A stretch of DNA of 64,000 bases, taken from contig ML677358.1 in the NCBI GenBank assembly GCA_007922305.1, forward strand, positions 11,177,343-11,241,342. Direction: 5' to 3'. The stretch is from Dermatemys mawii (taxonomy: Eukaryota > Chordata > Testudines > Dermatemydidae). Position 1 is the stretch's first letter. Every line of letters begins with the position of its first letter. This document shows positions 36,183 to 48,144 of this stretch, piece by piece. The notes under the pieces are model-generated. The model had not been told where the DNA came from, ran no database searches, and saw nothing but the letters and a program-made list of their open reading frames with translations. Made by a program: the position numbers and the translations under genes.

Positions 36183-37481
36183 TATGTGATTAGTAGCTGT
36201 TTCTAGATGTCTTGTTAATTTTTTTATTATTATTAATTATTATTACTTTATTTTATTATTAAAACCTACCTTTTAATGAACCTATGATACTTCCATCAGT
36301 TATGATTTAGGGATCAGAGATACTTTCCCTAGCTGTTGAGATTCATGCTTTTTTCTCCCTTTGAAATGTTTCTAGACTGGCAGTTTTGTTCTTTTTCAAC
36401 CCAATACAGAACCTCTGCCTCCAAAAAAATGGCTGGTTTTCATTCAAAGAATGTACTTGGGGAGGGGAGACTGCTTCATGAAAAGGGGTTTGGAAGGTCC
36501 AGCAAGGACCCCACAAAAAAAAGATCTTCAGACTGTCCAGCTAAGCACTCTCTGAGAAAGAAAGAACAGGCAGATGAATTGAAATGGGATTGTCAGGGAT
36601 TGTATTTGAACCTAAGAGAAGGAAAAAATAAAATAGAAAAAAATCACATTCATCAGCCTTTACAGCTGCTGCTCCAGCTGCCTGAACATGAAAGTGCCTG
36701 TGACCTAGATAATCAAGCAGGGTCACATTCACAGCTCTGATTAGGAGGAAAAGAAGAGCAGTGCCTTAAAAAAGGGGGCTGTCTTTCAGTTCTACTTGCC
36801 CCTTCCAAATATCACAAAACCACACTAATTCAGACACCAAATATATGGCAGAATCAGAGCTTGATTTTAACAGGAATGCAAAATATGGCCCGGAGGAGGG
36901 CAGGCATCTTCTCCCCTGGCCTGGACTGTGTAAGCTGTGGAAAGAAGCGCAACCCCTCCACACAAGGAAGAACAGGGGCTACTAATAAGATGATTCCTTT
37001 AGATCAACTTCCCTCCCCACTTCTTTTCAGAGTAATAGTTAGAACTATGGCTCTGCCCTGCTTACGTATGGGTCAGCAGAGCTGGCCAGCAGCAGGAGGG
37101 AGTTAATCGATGTTAATCAGAGTACCGCAGCTAAATTCCATTCTACAGCATGCTCCTAAATATTTTGGTAGTAGCAAATTATTTTAGAACACGTAAACTA
37201 GAAAAATTATAACTGGATGACATGCTACAGTGCAGGGTGTGCAAACCACTGAGAGTTCAATGCTGTTTCTATTGCTAAGGGAACTTCACCTAGACAGGTG
37301 GGTTCAGAACAGCATATGGAACTGGTGTGTGGCTTTCACACAGTGAAAAATTATGGCATCGGGAAAAAAGAGAGGGAACTTTAATCACCTTTCTATACCA
37401 TAAAAGAGTTATATTTAATTTAGGGGGCGCCGTTCCTTTCGGGGGGGGGGTGAGGTTTTAGAAACCGGTAGTGTAAGAAGT
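36183..37481. other. Unique non-coding stretch
   Basis: Contains a TTA/TTAT-rich low-complexity patch (36218-36260), a 134-codon open frame at 36336-36740 with lysine-rich but unrecognised translation, and a G10 run at 37441-37450. No repeat ends recognised. Confidence 0.45.
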
Positions 37482-37570
37482 GACAAAGAGTCCTCTGGCA
37501 CCTTAAAGACTAACAAAAGTATTGAAGCATAAGCTTTTGTGGGCTAATACCCACTTTGTCGGATGCATGC
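37482..37570 (-). mobile_element. Penelope-like (?) repeat tail, type B
   Basis: On the minus strand: gacaaagtgggtattagccc, acaaaagcttatgcttc, gttagtctttaaggtgcc. It has the same order as 44313-44378: a GTGGG/CCCAC hairpin, then (G)AAAGC and GTTAGTC. Truncated, without the longer upstream part. Confidence 0.7.
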
Positions 37571-37944
37571 AGTAGTGTAAGAGAATCAGCCTACAAATAT
37601 TTGGCAATATTTTTCTAGGGAAAATACCTCTCTTCAGCTTCACATTTTATTTTTACAAGCAAGCCAGCAAAAGCTGGTTTCTTTGTATCCACTGCCCTTC
37701 CTTGGGTAACCATGGCTCAGTAAAGTTTGTCAGTGTGAGCTATTAATGAGCCTTTCACTCCAGAGTCACTCTCTTGCTTGGTCCCCTGGAGAACATTCAT
37801 TTTCACCCCCACAAATTGTCTAAAACAGAACTGAGATAGAGAGCAGCTGATAGCAACAATTACACGTCACATTCTTTTCATAAAGATAAGAGTCCCCAGC
37901 AGTGCCATGTGCTGCTGACAATCCACAACAGAACTCTTTGTTTA
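37571..37944. other. Unique non-coding stretch
   Basis: No repeat or coding feature recognised. Confidence 0.45.
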
Positions 37945-38051
37945 GAGCCCAATCCTACAAGGGGCTGAGCATCTTCAATTCCTGGTAATTACTTATAGTG
38001 GGAGTTGAAGGCATTTGGGAGGTGCTTTGCACCTCTCAGGATTAGGCCCTC
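37945..38051. repeat. Short palindromic repeat
   Basis: Left arm cccaatcctacaaggggctg then agcatcttcaattcc; right arm gggagttgaaggc and tttgcacctctcaggattag then gccct. The arms are imperfect complements; a foldback MITE is likely. Confidence 0.7.
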
Positions 38052-38918
38052 AGAGGTCCATGAACAGATTGACGTTATATTGTTGCATTAGAGCCATCAC
38101 TAACAATATTTGTGTTACGTGTCAACATTGTCTTAACTAGGCTTGGTTCAAGCATCTTGGAATGAGGCAGGAGATAACTATAGGGATTACAATTTGGGGT
38201 GTTTTAAAATGTACCATGTATTAATTAATAGCCCCCCTCCAACAAATCATTTATATTAAATGATGCCACACATCTACCTTAAAGCCACATAAAGACTTTC
38301 AGCTATAATCTCATCCCTTAACCCTCCTCATTATTATTTGGTGTTGCAGGAATCTCTAGATAAACGATCGCCTTGCCATCAGCATTGGAAAGGTTGCTGC
38401 TTCCTGGGGCGTTACAGTCAGAGTTTCCATCTCAACACTAAAACGTCTAGGGAGGAATCCATACATTTATATTACCTTATCCTCATCTTGTGGATTCATT
38501 ATTTGGAGTAGAACTGATTTAAGAACGAGCCCTTCAAAGGGTTACTTTTACCATAACACAAAGCTCAGTATTAACCAAGGATCTGAATAGCTGCCATCAA
38601 GGCCTTGTCTCTAAAAGTTAAAAGGCCTGGGAGTTTCGAGGAGCACACACAGCAGCTGCTGCTGGAGCTGATGAACAGAAATAGCTTCAGGATAAAGAAG
38701 GCAGAATCTTTTTGGTGATTCTGACCTCTTAAAAATCAGAAGGGTGAAGTTTTAAATTCTTGGCCACTCTATCCTGTCAGTAATAGCATGGAAATGCGCT
38801 GTGTATTCTCAGGCATGGTCCAGCTTGTTTTCAGTCTGTTTTAATCTGGCAAGAGAGTAATCCCTGCAAAGTACTAGTAGTGGTAGCATGAATTCTAGTC
38901 TGAGCAGATTCTGAGTGA
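38052..38918. other. Unique non-coding stretch
   Basis: No repeat or coding feature recognised. Confidence 0.45.
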
Positions 38919-38926
38919 GTTCTACC

Positions 38927-39438
38927 CAGTGGTGCAAGTAAGATATGCTGTACCATTAAGATATTTGTTGCCAATACGCCGTACCGGAATGAGGTTTTTA
39001 CAATGGCAGGTCTCTCCTGGGAACCACAGCTGTGAAAGGAGCAGAACATGGGGCCACCGTTCCCAGAAGCCAGTGCCTTGTGCCAGCAGCATCTCCACCA
39101 GGGCTGTACTGCCTCCAGTTCCGCCCCAACTCCAGACAGGAGATGCAGCTGTGTGGAAGGGCTGGGGGGCAGTACAGCCATGCAGGAGAGCCCTGTGGTT
39201 CATAAATCAGGAGAGCCCTGCAGTTCAGAAATCAGTAATCCAAGGAACTAGGAGGACAGAGGCCCCCTGCCAGGTAACATGGATTGGGGAGAGCTTGGGG
39301 CCCCCGATTGGGGGTGGGGCAGGGAGGAGTCATGTGGGGAGGTCACATGCCCCCCCCTTTAGCTGATGCTCCCTTTTGTGTCCCTCCCATGAGTTGCCCA
39401 TGTGCACTGGTAAGAATTACAATCTACTTACAACACGG
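38927..39438. mobile_element. Non-autonomous hAT element, 512 bp
   Basis: The left end cagtggtgcaagtaag and the right end cttacaacacgg are imperfect inverted termini. Flanks gttctacc (38919-38926) and gtcctacc (39439-39446) are an 8-bp TSD with one mismatch. The interior has the words aatacgccgtaccgg and a GC-rich middle; overlapping frames of 67-145 codons on both strands are not transposase. Confidence 0.8.
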
Positions 39439-39494
39439 GTCCTACCTTCCATCCTCCATAATATTATTTAGTTGCATTGCTGTAATGCCTGAAA

Positions 39495-39650
39495 ACAGTG
39501 GCCCAGTGGATAGAACACTAGACTGATTTGGGGGACCTGGTTTCTTTTCCTGGCTGTCACTGGTCTGCTGCCATAGGTGAGTCATTTCACTGTTCTGTGC
39601 CTCAGTTTCCCCCTCTGTAAAATGGACATAATGATAATTACCTCCATGGA
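39495..39650 (+). mobile_element. MIR-like SINE
   Basis: In order: cccagtggatagaacactag, gtgagtcatttcactgttct, gtgcctcagtttccccctct, gtaaaatggacataatg. These are the MIR core and 3' landmarks in the plus orientation. One of the better MIR copies here. Confidence 0.8.
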
Positions 39651-40619
39651 GATCTACTGACAAAAAATCCCTGCAGAAGTGTTACCTGTTATCCGCTGCC
39701 AAAGGCAGCTGCTTCGTAGTGAAATATGTACAAGCAACACCTTTTATATCATTAGAGATGGTGTGAAGTCCAAAAATGAGGAGCTGGATGGCAAGTCCCT
39801 TCCTCCAGTTTGCAAATGGCTGGTGAATGGCCATCTTCCAACATGACTGTAACAACATATGTGCCTATATCTGAAGTCTCCTGTTAAATCCACTTCATGC
39901 TAAATTCAGTGCATAAGCATGTGCTTTGGGTGTTCTTGAGCAGAATATAGGGCATCCAATGCATTTATACCTATTATACTTAGAATGTGGTTTTATAAAC
40001 TATTTAATCGGCACAGTAATTTTTTCGCACCTATTTGTAACTTTTGGAAGTGCCGTGAGTTTTCGAAAGATGCTATACAATAAACTTATGAAGTGTAAGT
40101 ATTAGATTTTACCTGTCCCTGGTGAATGAGGTTGGAAGGAGAGGAGCCCTCCCCTGTCCTGGATTAGGCACACTCTAAACCAGGGAGTGGAGGCTTTAGG
40201 CTGAATGGCACTTGCCTCCCCAAAGAACTCAAGGAGGAGCTGGTCAGAGCTCTGCCATGCAAAGCTGGGCCAGCCTTTACTGGGGGCTGTGCTGCTGGAA
40301 AACTTTTTATAGCGGGGTGCTGAAGGCAGAAACCTTGTGTTTGGGTTTTGTTATTCCTTCAAGCCAGGGGGTGCAGCAGTATCCCTGGTTCCAGCAGCTA
40401 TGATGGGCAGGAAACCCATTCTGTCCCCTTTCCAATTGGTTGCTCCACTAGCCTCTCAGAAATTCTGGCTTGCTCTGGCTTCCTGAACTCCTGCTGCTCC
40501 TTCTTCATTCTCCCTGCTAGAATAGGGCTTGTGGGTTAAAGCTACAACCTGCCCTGTGAAAACCTGGTCTCATTGGTGTCAATGGTTAGAAAGCTTATTA
40601 AATAGGCACACCTGCATAG
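39651..40619. other. Unique non-coding stretch
   Basis: No repeat with definable ends. The 40130-40330 part is slightly GC-richer; a 63-codon frame there has no motif. Confidence 0.4.
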
Positions 40620-40860
40620 TGGGGCTGATTTTCAGAGACAGGCTCTGAACAGCGACAGGCTCTGAACGATGCAGATAGATGCCTGGGAGTGCCTATTTAA
40701 TCCCAGATGCTCCATAATCCAGATGCTTCATAATCACTCCCTACATGCCTGGGAGTGATTATGAAAGTCAGGTGTCTCACCAGTTTGGACACTTTTGAAA
40801 ATCCCTCTGTGTGTCTCTCTGCATCTTTAAGCATTTAAATATCTTAGTGTCTAGACCCAT
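40620..40860. repeat. Palindromic repeat cluster with a perfect 15-bp hairpin
   Basis: Contains a duplicated acaggctctgaac (near 40638 and 40656), gcctgggagtg twice, and arms ttcataatcactccc (40727-40741) and gggagtgattatgaa (40751-40765) that are perfect complements around a 9-nt loop. The end (cttttgaaaatccctctg, tctgcatctttaagcattta) matches the family at 42843-42990. Confidence 0.65.
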
Positions 40861-41610
40861 CTTGTGAGGATAGGATGCTCATCGGTCCACACCTCAACTC
40901 TCTTTTCTCTTTACAACGCAAATACTCAGTACCTTGGCTCATTAGCCTCCCTGAGCTCCATGTTTAAGATTAATACATTAGGAAACCTTGCTTGCTGCAC
41001 ACTCAGCTGCAGGGAGATTGACAAAGCAGCGGTTTCTGCAATAGGACAGGGCAGCTCCAAGCTGGTGCTAGGAGTCTGCCTTCTGCCTTGCTGGCATGAT
41101 TTTTTGGAAGCTGGCAGGGAACTGACCTTGAGGAATGTGTGATTTGGAAGACGCTAACAGAAACTGTCATACACAATTTCACCTCTTTTTTTGCACTGAA
41201 ATAGCCTGACCATCAGGTGCACTCAGTAATACATTTATCTTCACTCTTGGGAGGGCTTGTTTTAATGACATGTTTAGTTATATCAATATCAGATGGCAAT
41301 TATAGTTAGATTGGAGTATATTTTGCAGTAATTCCACTGCTCCAGAGTTACACTGGTGGAATTGACATCAGCATGTGATCTCCTGTGTCTGTAGGAAATA
41401 GTGAAGGTGGATATGGAGAACTTACACTGATTGCAGAATGGTTACATGCACTGGCTTTTACTAAATTGCAAGGGCTACAGCATTCTATTGTTCTTCCAGC
41501 TCAAGGACAGTGCCTGCTGCCAGGGAAAGCTCCACTAGTCCTAATAAGCGCAACACCTGCTTTCTTTCTGTGGCCAGCCAACGCTGCTGCATACAACACA
41601 GTGGATGGTC
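40861..41610. other. Unique non-coding stretch
   Basis: No repeat or coding feature recognised. Confidence 0.45.
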
Positions 41611-41878
41611 TGAACTGGTCTACACTGGGGGTGGGATCAACCTAAAATATGCAACTTCAGCTACGGTTAACTTACCGCGGCATCTTCACAGCACTGAGTC
41701 GACTGCTGCTGCTTTCCTGTTGACTCCACCTGCGCCTCTAGCTGCAGTGGAGTACCGGAGTCGACGGGAGAGTGCTCGGGATCGATTTATCGCATCTAGA
41801 CTAGACACGATTAATCTTCCCCTGAAAGACTGATCATTACCCGCCGATCTGGCGGGTAGTGTAGACCTGCCCTTAGTT
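41611..41878. mobile_element. 'GTCTACACT'-ended MITE, CpG-rich
   Basis: The left end has tggtctacactggggg and the right end gggtagtgtagacctgccc, complementary at the GTCTACACT core. The interior is rich in CpG and TCGA words (gagtcgactgctgctgc, gagtcgacgggagag, gggatcgatttatcgc). No coding. The TSD could not be fixed. Confidence 0.75.
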
Positions 41879-42165
41879 ATCAAGACTAGTGGCTCCCCCT
41901 CTCACTCGGGATACAGAGAACCTAGAGATAATCCAGCAGGTTTCCTCCATCCTGTTGCATGTTTTTAAAAGTATCATTCTTACATCAGGATTCTGCTGAA
42001 CTTTACTTTTTATAGAGTAGCAGGGAACTAAAGGCTAAATAATGTAGTGCACCAATTTTTATCAAGTTAAGGTTTAAATGCACTTATAAATGGACAGGTG
42101 TGCACACATTTTCCTTGCTGAATGCTAGCTATAATAAGCACATGCTGGACACCTCATTCATTTAA
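41879..42165. other. Unique spacer between two MITEs
   Basis: AT-rich spacer; nothing recognised. Confidence 0.45.
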
Positions 42166-42173
42166 GTCAGCAT

Positions 42174-42303
42174 TAAGGTGACCAGATGTTCCCATTTTAT
42201 AGGGACAGTCCCAATTTTTGGGTCTTTTACTTATATAGGCTCCTATTAGCCCATACACACACACCCTGTCCCGATTTTTCACTTTTGCTATCTGGTTACC
42301 CTA
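42174..42303 (-). mobile_element. hAT-type MITE, copy 4 of 5
   Basis: Starts TAAGGTGACCAGA and ends TCTGGTTACCCTA, flanked by gtcagcat (42166-42173) and atcagcat (42304-42311), an 8-bp TSD with one mismatch. Same orientation as copy 3. It retains the ccctgtcccgatttttcac segment. Confidence 0.9.
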
Positions 42304-42311
42304 ATCAGCAT

Positions 42312-42842
42312 TCAGTTATCAAAAACTGTTTTCTATTAAACTTCTTCTTTATGTTGTAGTGGAATATCCTGCAGCCTGTATGGCTGTAGTCCTTCTCAAA
42401 CAGCCTCGCTTATTTCATATTTTATATTCTGCATATTTCATACAACCCTATTTAATTTCTTTAAAGGTGAATACAATTTCAAGAGGACAGTAAGGTCTTT
42501 GGGGTTTATTATACATTTTATTTTCTTTCAGGACAAATAGTTTTCATATTAATGCAACTGAAGAAGAAACATCAGAAATAAGAATTGAGATTATTGAAGA
42601 ACCTGGAGCTAAGTTACACACCTCAGAGCACAACCAGAGTGTCTGGACTCTGCCTTTGAGAGCGCATAGTTTAAATGTGCATATGTTGCAATGCAGGAGC
42701 AACACAGTGTGGAAGGGTTGTGTATGGAAGTCAGGTGTCAGTAACAAGACTATGTGTACAATGTTTTAAAAGCAACTAAGTGGCTTAAGCACTCAAGTCC
42801 TATTCAAAGTCTATGTGATTTAGACTACGTATCTGAAAGCGA
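42312..42842. other. Unique non-coding stretch
   Basis: No repeat or coding feature recognised. Confidence 0.45.
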
Positions 42843-42990
42843 GCTTTTCAAAGGCATTTAGGTACCTAACCAATTGGATTTTTGAAAATCCCTCTAGGTA
42901 TCTATCTGCAACTTTAGATGTCTACATACCTCAATATGGCTCTCAGGTACCCTTAAAAGCAGGACTTAGGCATTTCTGAAAAGTCAACCT
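42843..42990. repeat. Short palindromic repeat
   Basis: Arms include gcttttcaaaggcatttagg and, inverted, cttaggcatttctgaaaag. The interior has tttgaaaatccctctaggta. Same family as part of 40620-40860. Confidence 0.6.
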
Positions 42991-43894
42991 TGTGTGGATA
43001 ATCAAAGGCATTGCATTGTGACAACATACAATTTATGATCAATAGATATTCCTGTGCCATGTCATGATTCATTCATTTCCAGTAGGCTTCACAGTAGAAG
43101 TGGGTCTCACAGAGGGATTGGAGCAAAGGGAAGGAAGTCACACAGAGAGAGTTGGGGAAGATATCCCATCTATTAGAGGGCGTAGCAGTGTGAGCAAGAG
43201 AAGAAATATGCAAAGCTCGGTAGGGACACGTGAACATTCCATCCTATAGATCAAGACACACAAATCTTGTTAGTTCAAATGAATTCAAAATGACAACGCA
43301 GAAGTTAGTCAAAACTGATGAGTTTCATTGGCTTCACATCAAATTGAAGGCACATAAAACCTTGAAACGTTATTTGATAGAAAATCATAAGTCACACCAG
43401 GATCACTTGAAGATTCATTAGCCTTCACAAAAGCTTTTGACAAACAGGGTGTGAGTTCTGATTAAACCAGGTGCATTTCACGCAGTTCTTAAGAAAAATG
43501 AAAATAAAAAAAACCCACAACACAATGGTGTCATAAGTCTTCTGAAGGGGAAGTGTTGTGCCTGCCAGCTTTGACAATAGTAAAGAAGACTGAATTTATT
43601 GCACAAAGCAATGCTCTCGCCTTTGTCCCATTGTGAAAGTGGCAATTGGCCAAAGTTTGTAGAGCAGCTCTGGCTGACAACAGGACGGTGTTTGAGCTAG
43701 TTTCATCTGGCCACTTTCTGATTCAGAAGGCAAGCTGAAGACATTGTGTGTGGCTTCTTAGTTGCAGGTTTAAGGGCAGGTAAGTGGATTTGGGCTGAGG
43801 GATGAATGACAGTTGAGGGTTACCGTAAGCAGGTATATTTGACAAAGCAAGTAAATGTTTTTTCAAAAGAAACATTCATTTCTCATGTTTGCAA
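42991..43894. other. Unique non-coding stretch
   Basis: No repeat or coding feature recognised. Confidence 0.45.
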
Positions 43895-43990
43895 GGTTTA
43901 CCTATATGCTTTATATCTCTAAAATGGGGATAATACTGACCTCTTTTGTAAGACCCTTTTAAATCTATGGATGAAGAGCACTGTATGGGA
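43895..43990 (+). mobile_element. MIR/L2-like tail fragment
   Basis: Reads tctaaaatggggataatact, gacctcttttgtaag and atgaagagcactgtatgggag, resembling the 3' part of MIR-type SINEs in the plus orientation. Confidence 0.5.
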
Positions 43991-44139
43991 GCTATATATT
44001 ACTGAGTCATGAGCAGGTTTCCAGATGGGATAAAGACAGCCAATCACAAATTCATTTGCAAACTGGACACCATCAAATTAGGCCTGAATAAAGACTGAGA
44101 GTGGTTGGTATTAATTTTCCCCTCCTCTTACTCACACCT

Positions 44140-44437
44140 TCTTGTCAGCTGCTTGTAGTGGTAATGAGAGTGGCCCATTTCAAAAGTTATTTTTCCTCTC
44201 TTGGTATCCTGCTGTTAATTAAATTGTCTCGTTAGACTGACTTCACAGTTGGGAAGGCAACTCCCAACTTTTCATGTATTTATACTTGCTCCTGTATTTT
44301 CCACTCCTTGCATCTGATGAAGTGGGTTCTAGCCCATGAAAGCTTATGCCCAAATAAATTTGTTAGTCCCTAAGGTGCCACAAGGACTCCTCGTTGTTTT
44401 TGCTGATACCAACTAACACAGCTACCTATCTGAAACC
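44140..44437 (+). mobile_element. Penelope-like (?) repeat tail, type B, longest copy
   Basis: Landmarks in order: aatgagagtggcccatttc (44165), gaaggcaactcccaac (44254), ttcatgtatttatacttgct, then ctgatga (44314-44320), a GTGGG/CCCAT hairpin, gaaa (44338-44341), aaataaatttgttagtccc, aaggtgccac, and ctgataccaactaacacagc to the end. CTGATGA-hairpin-GAAA is the layout of a hammerhead ribozyme core, and such ribozymes are known in Penelope-like retroelements. Family assignment is inferred, not proven. Confidence 0.7.
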
Positions 44438-44547
44438 AATCTCAAAGGTAACTCAAGACACCAAACCCAGACCAGAAGACAGTTATAGACCCAGCATGAT
44501 AATCCAAAGAAAAGTACTGAATCACAGCCTAGGAAAGAAGATTTTGA

Positions 44548-44850
44548 CTTGGGCCCAGTCTACACTAAACAAATTAGATTGGCATAACTATGTCATTCAG
44601 GGGTATGGGGGAAAAAAGTCTACACCCCAGAGAGGCATAGTTAAGCTGAACTAAGCCTCTGTATTGACAGCACTAGGACAATGGAAGAATTCTTCCATCA
44701 ACCTAGCTATTGCCTCTCATGGAGGTGGGTTACCTATTCTGGCAGCAGAATCTCTTCCCTCAGCATAAGTAGCATCTACACTGAAACACTACAGCAATGT
44801 AGCTGCAGGGGCACAGCTGTAGCATTTTAAGCCTAGACTTACCTCCAGTA
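44548..44850. mobile_element. 'GTCTACACT'-ended MITE
   Basis: The left end is gcccagtctacactaaac. Inside are a second gtctacacc, gacagcactaggacaatgg, gaagaattcttccatcaacc (an internal palindrome) and gcatctacactgaaacacta; the right end is near gcctagacttacc. It shares end motifs with 41611-41878 but differs inside, so it is a separate family. Confidence 0.7.
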
Positions 44851-47235
44851 ACCCACAAACCCCCAGTAATCCTGCACCCATTCATATCAATGGCAGAACA
44901 GACATAGACTTTAATGGGAGAAGACCAGCCTACAAGAGATAACAGAGAATGATCAGAAGCATTGGATAGAGTAATCAACCAGCTCAGGGGCTTGCAAGGC
45001 TTAAATGATAAATAAATAATCCCCAGATGAAAATCCCCAATTTGCTCAAACCTAGACTACAATCCCCATCAACCGGTACTTCTGTGTTAGAGCTGTTAGC
45101 ACCAAGTGAGGCCACCATGAGTATTTCCCACAAGCTTAAGGAGAGTAAATGTCTGGCCCCATCACTTGATGGCTGTTGAAAAATGTACTGTTCCTTAGGC
45201 ATGGGCTGCCGAGGTTCCCCTGCCCTGCTCATTCCAGAACTGCTACAGACACTGGGCACATAGGGGAAATTAAATAAGCCTTAAGGAGTTAGTGGAAGCT
45301 ACAAGACAGACATGCTGTCCTCTGGCTGACCTGAGAATAAGTCATATATGGTTCAGTGACTGAAGCAGGAGCAATATGAATGGAAAATATATATCCACAA
45401 TGGTATCAAATGGCCATGGTATGGTGTACACCCACACTAGAACATCCCTGGAAGCAGGGCATGATGTCTCAAGGATCTTCATCTCCCACACCTCCTGCTG
45501 GTTATTTGCCTTTGGTGGCAAGTCAGTCCCACAGCTGAGAAGCTGCCTTTTCAGGCAACAAAAGCTCAGACCAACATCCAAAAAGTCTCTCCACCACTCG
45601 GCCCTTCTTCTGGGCTCTGTCTTCAACCTCCTTCTTAGCAATCCACAGTCATCTCGCCAGCTCTAGCGGTGACCATTAGCCACTTAGACTGTATCTCTCT
45701 GACATTCCTGTTCTCCCACAGACTCTGGCATCAGCCCCTTTAGAGGAACCTCTGTGGTTCCTTCCTTCAGGTTGAATTGTTTCCCCATTTATGAAGCCAG
45801 GTATCTACTAAGTTATCACCTGATGCCTCCCAGACCCACCTCTGTGGCTGAGAAGCAGCTGATTAGTTACATCTATTGCACCCGTGCTGTATATAATTGG
45901 CTATTAATCACTTTCCTGCCCATTATGGGATTTCATCCTATCAAAGGCAGATTTAAAGTAACAGAGCTGCAGGATGCATTTCCCTCTGGAAGCTGGTGTG
46001 CACCTACAGCTGTTTTCAGCCTGGAATTAGAACTGAGCAAATAACTCACCCTACATTAATTATTTGGTATATTTCAACATTTTTATTGTTCATTAATGGT
46101 CCGAGAAAATTGCAAAAGTATGAAGTGTTACAGTTAGTTGAAATTATTTGTGAATTTCTTCCATGAACAATATATATTTGTGTTTGTTCACAAATTACTC
46201 TGTGTTTATTATGTACATAAATCATCCAGTTAGGAAATAGAAACAACACTGTATGACTTACATAATTAACCCACACAGCTCTAATTGCTAAATGTATAAT
46301 CAAATATATATAGCAAAATTTGCTTTTAGCAAATTGACTAAAATAAATGTTCACTTTTCACATGCAGTTATGCTAATAAAACTCAAATGTCTGTGGAAGG
46401 CGAATGGAAAAGGATCATGAACATGACTGACCACAAATTTAGATTCAAATGAATATATTCATGGCTGTTCTTTCTCCCCTCCCCTCATCAGCAAGTCACT
46501 CAGCTCTGGTTAGAGCATATCAGTAGTTAACTCAAAATGTACCAGGTAGAAAATAGGAAAATGTAATGTCTGATAGCAGGAGTGTCCTTTAATGCACCGA
46601 TGATTAAGCATAATGGGGCCATTAAAAAAAATAAATAGGTAGCAATAGCATAGAAATCTGAATGAAACTAGCAAATGGATTTAAAATATCTGGAGTGTAA
46701 GAGAAGCTTTTATTTAGTTAGGGTCAAATTATAGTTTCTTTCTTCACAGGCTCAATCCCTTTGTCTTGCATACTTCAAGATCAGCTAAGCATTTGTTCCG
46801 TTTTATTTATCGACCCTTTATATCTTTTAATGTCTATCTGTCACTATGCTGTAATTAGACAGTTTTACATTCGATACAAGAAGAGGTGATGACAGGGAAA
46901 AGAGAAAGATATCTTTCATTTAAAGAAAATCTGGGATGGAAAAGCTGTTTAATATTAGCATGTGTATAGCCACTTGATTTGCAGGCGTTGGCATAGCTCT
47001 TTCCATTTTCTTCAAGGAAATCCCTGTGTACAGCTGGGGCTGATGCTGTCAGCAGGAAGGAATACTGTGCTAAGGATTATAACTCCAGAGGAAAGTTTCG
47101 TGATGAACTTGGTGCCATTGTGTTGCAAAAGCTGCATGGTCAAAGTGCAGATAAGCTGTAAAATCTCTGTCACATCTGTAACATTTTTACCCCCAGGGAA
47201 TTTTTGCCAATGGTAATTAACATGAAATGAAATAT
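44851..47235. other. Mostly unique stretch
   Basis: About 2.4 kb. The GC-richer part (45300-46030) carries antisense frames of 96-99 codons and might be an old LTR or repeat, but no ends are seen. The rest is AT-rich with nothing recognised. Confidence 0.4.
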
Positions 47236-47322
47236 CTGGGACCAGATCCTCAACTTGTACAAACTGCCACAGCTCCATTGAAGTTAACAGAGCAATGACT
47301 ATTCATAACACCTGAAGATCTT
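47236..47322. repeat. Short palindromic repeat
   Basis: The left arm has gggaccagatcctcaac and the right arm gaagatcttgcccc, with cacagctccattgaagttaa between. Same family as 19776-19902. Confidence 0.65.
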
Positions 47323-48142
47323 GCCCCAGGATTCAGAACTATAACTTTAAAGGCTGCATTTGCTCCTAATGTGCAGTGGCAAAATAAAGAATTTTATAAG
47401 CACTTAAGTGGAGGTGTGCTGAGACCATTCTGAGATCATCTGTATTCAAAAGTATGCCCAGATTCAAAAAGGCATCATTTCATACAGCAATATCCTATCT
47501 TTAGGCATCAGAACATGTAATTGTTTACTTGTATGTGCACACTACACAGGCCGTAGTACATAGTATTTAAAAATTGGGCTTATGCTTCATTTTCTCCAGA
47601 GATCCTAAATGCTGTCTCACAAATGCATTATCTCAATCATATTCACGGTATCCTAGAGAAGCAAAGGGTGAACAAAACACCATCAATTGCATCATGAGTT
47701 GCACTGAGGCATCAAAGAAAGGAGTGTTTCATTGCAATATTTGATGTTTAGCTGTAAATAGCTTTAATTACATTTGTATAAAGTATAAAGGGGATAAAGT
47801 TTGAGACTGGTAGACTTATAGAGAACTAACTGAATAACTGATACACAATTTTGTAACAGTAGCTCCTTTTGCTTGTGCATTTGATCAGGGAAGTTAAACC
47901 ATATGGTCGAAGTGGTGATCGCAGTCTCTATTGACAGTGACATTAACTTTCTGGGACTCTAAGAAATATCACCCTGTTGGAAGTAAATTAAAGTCCATGA
48001 ATGAAATATTTTTGCACTATCTAATTTATCAACACATTTCATCCTATATTAAAGTGCCATGTGCTACAGTTCATATTCAGAGCTACTGATTATAGGTGCC
48101 TGAAATAGTGCTAAAGCAAGACTCCCTACAGTTGTTTAGTAG
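47323..48142. other. Unique non-coding stretch
   Basis: No repeat or coding feature recognised. Confidence 0.45.
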
Positions 48143-48144
48143 TA

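Noticed and set aside
36336..36740. 134-codon plus-strand frame
   Set aside because: Unrecognised lysine-rich translation. An open stretch of this length is expected several times by chance in 64 kb read in six frames.
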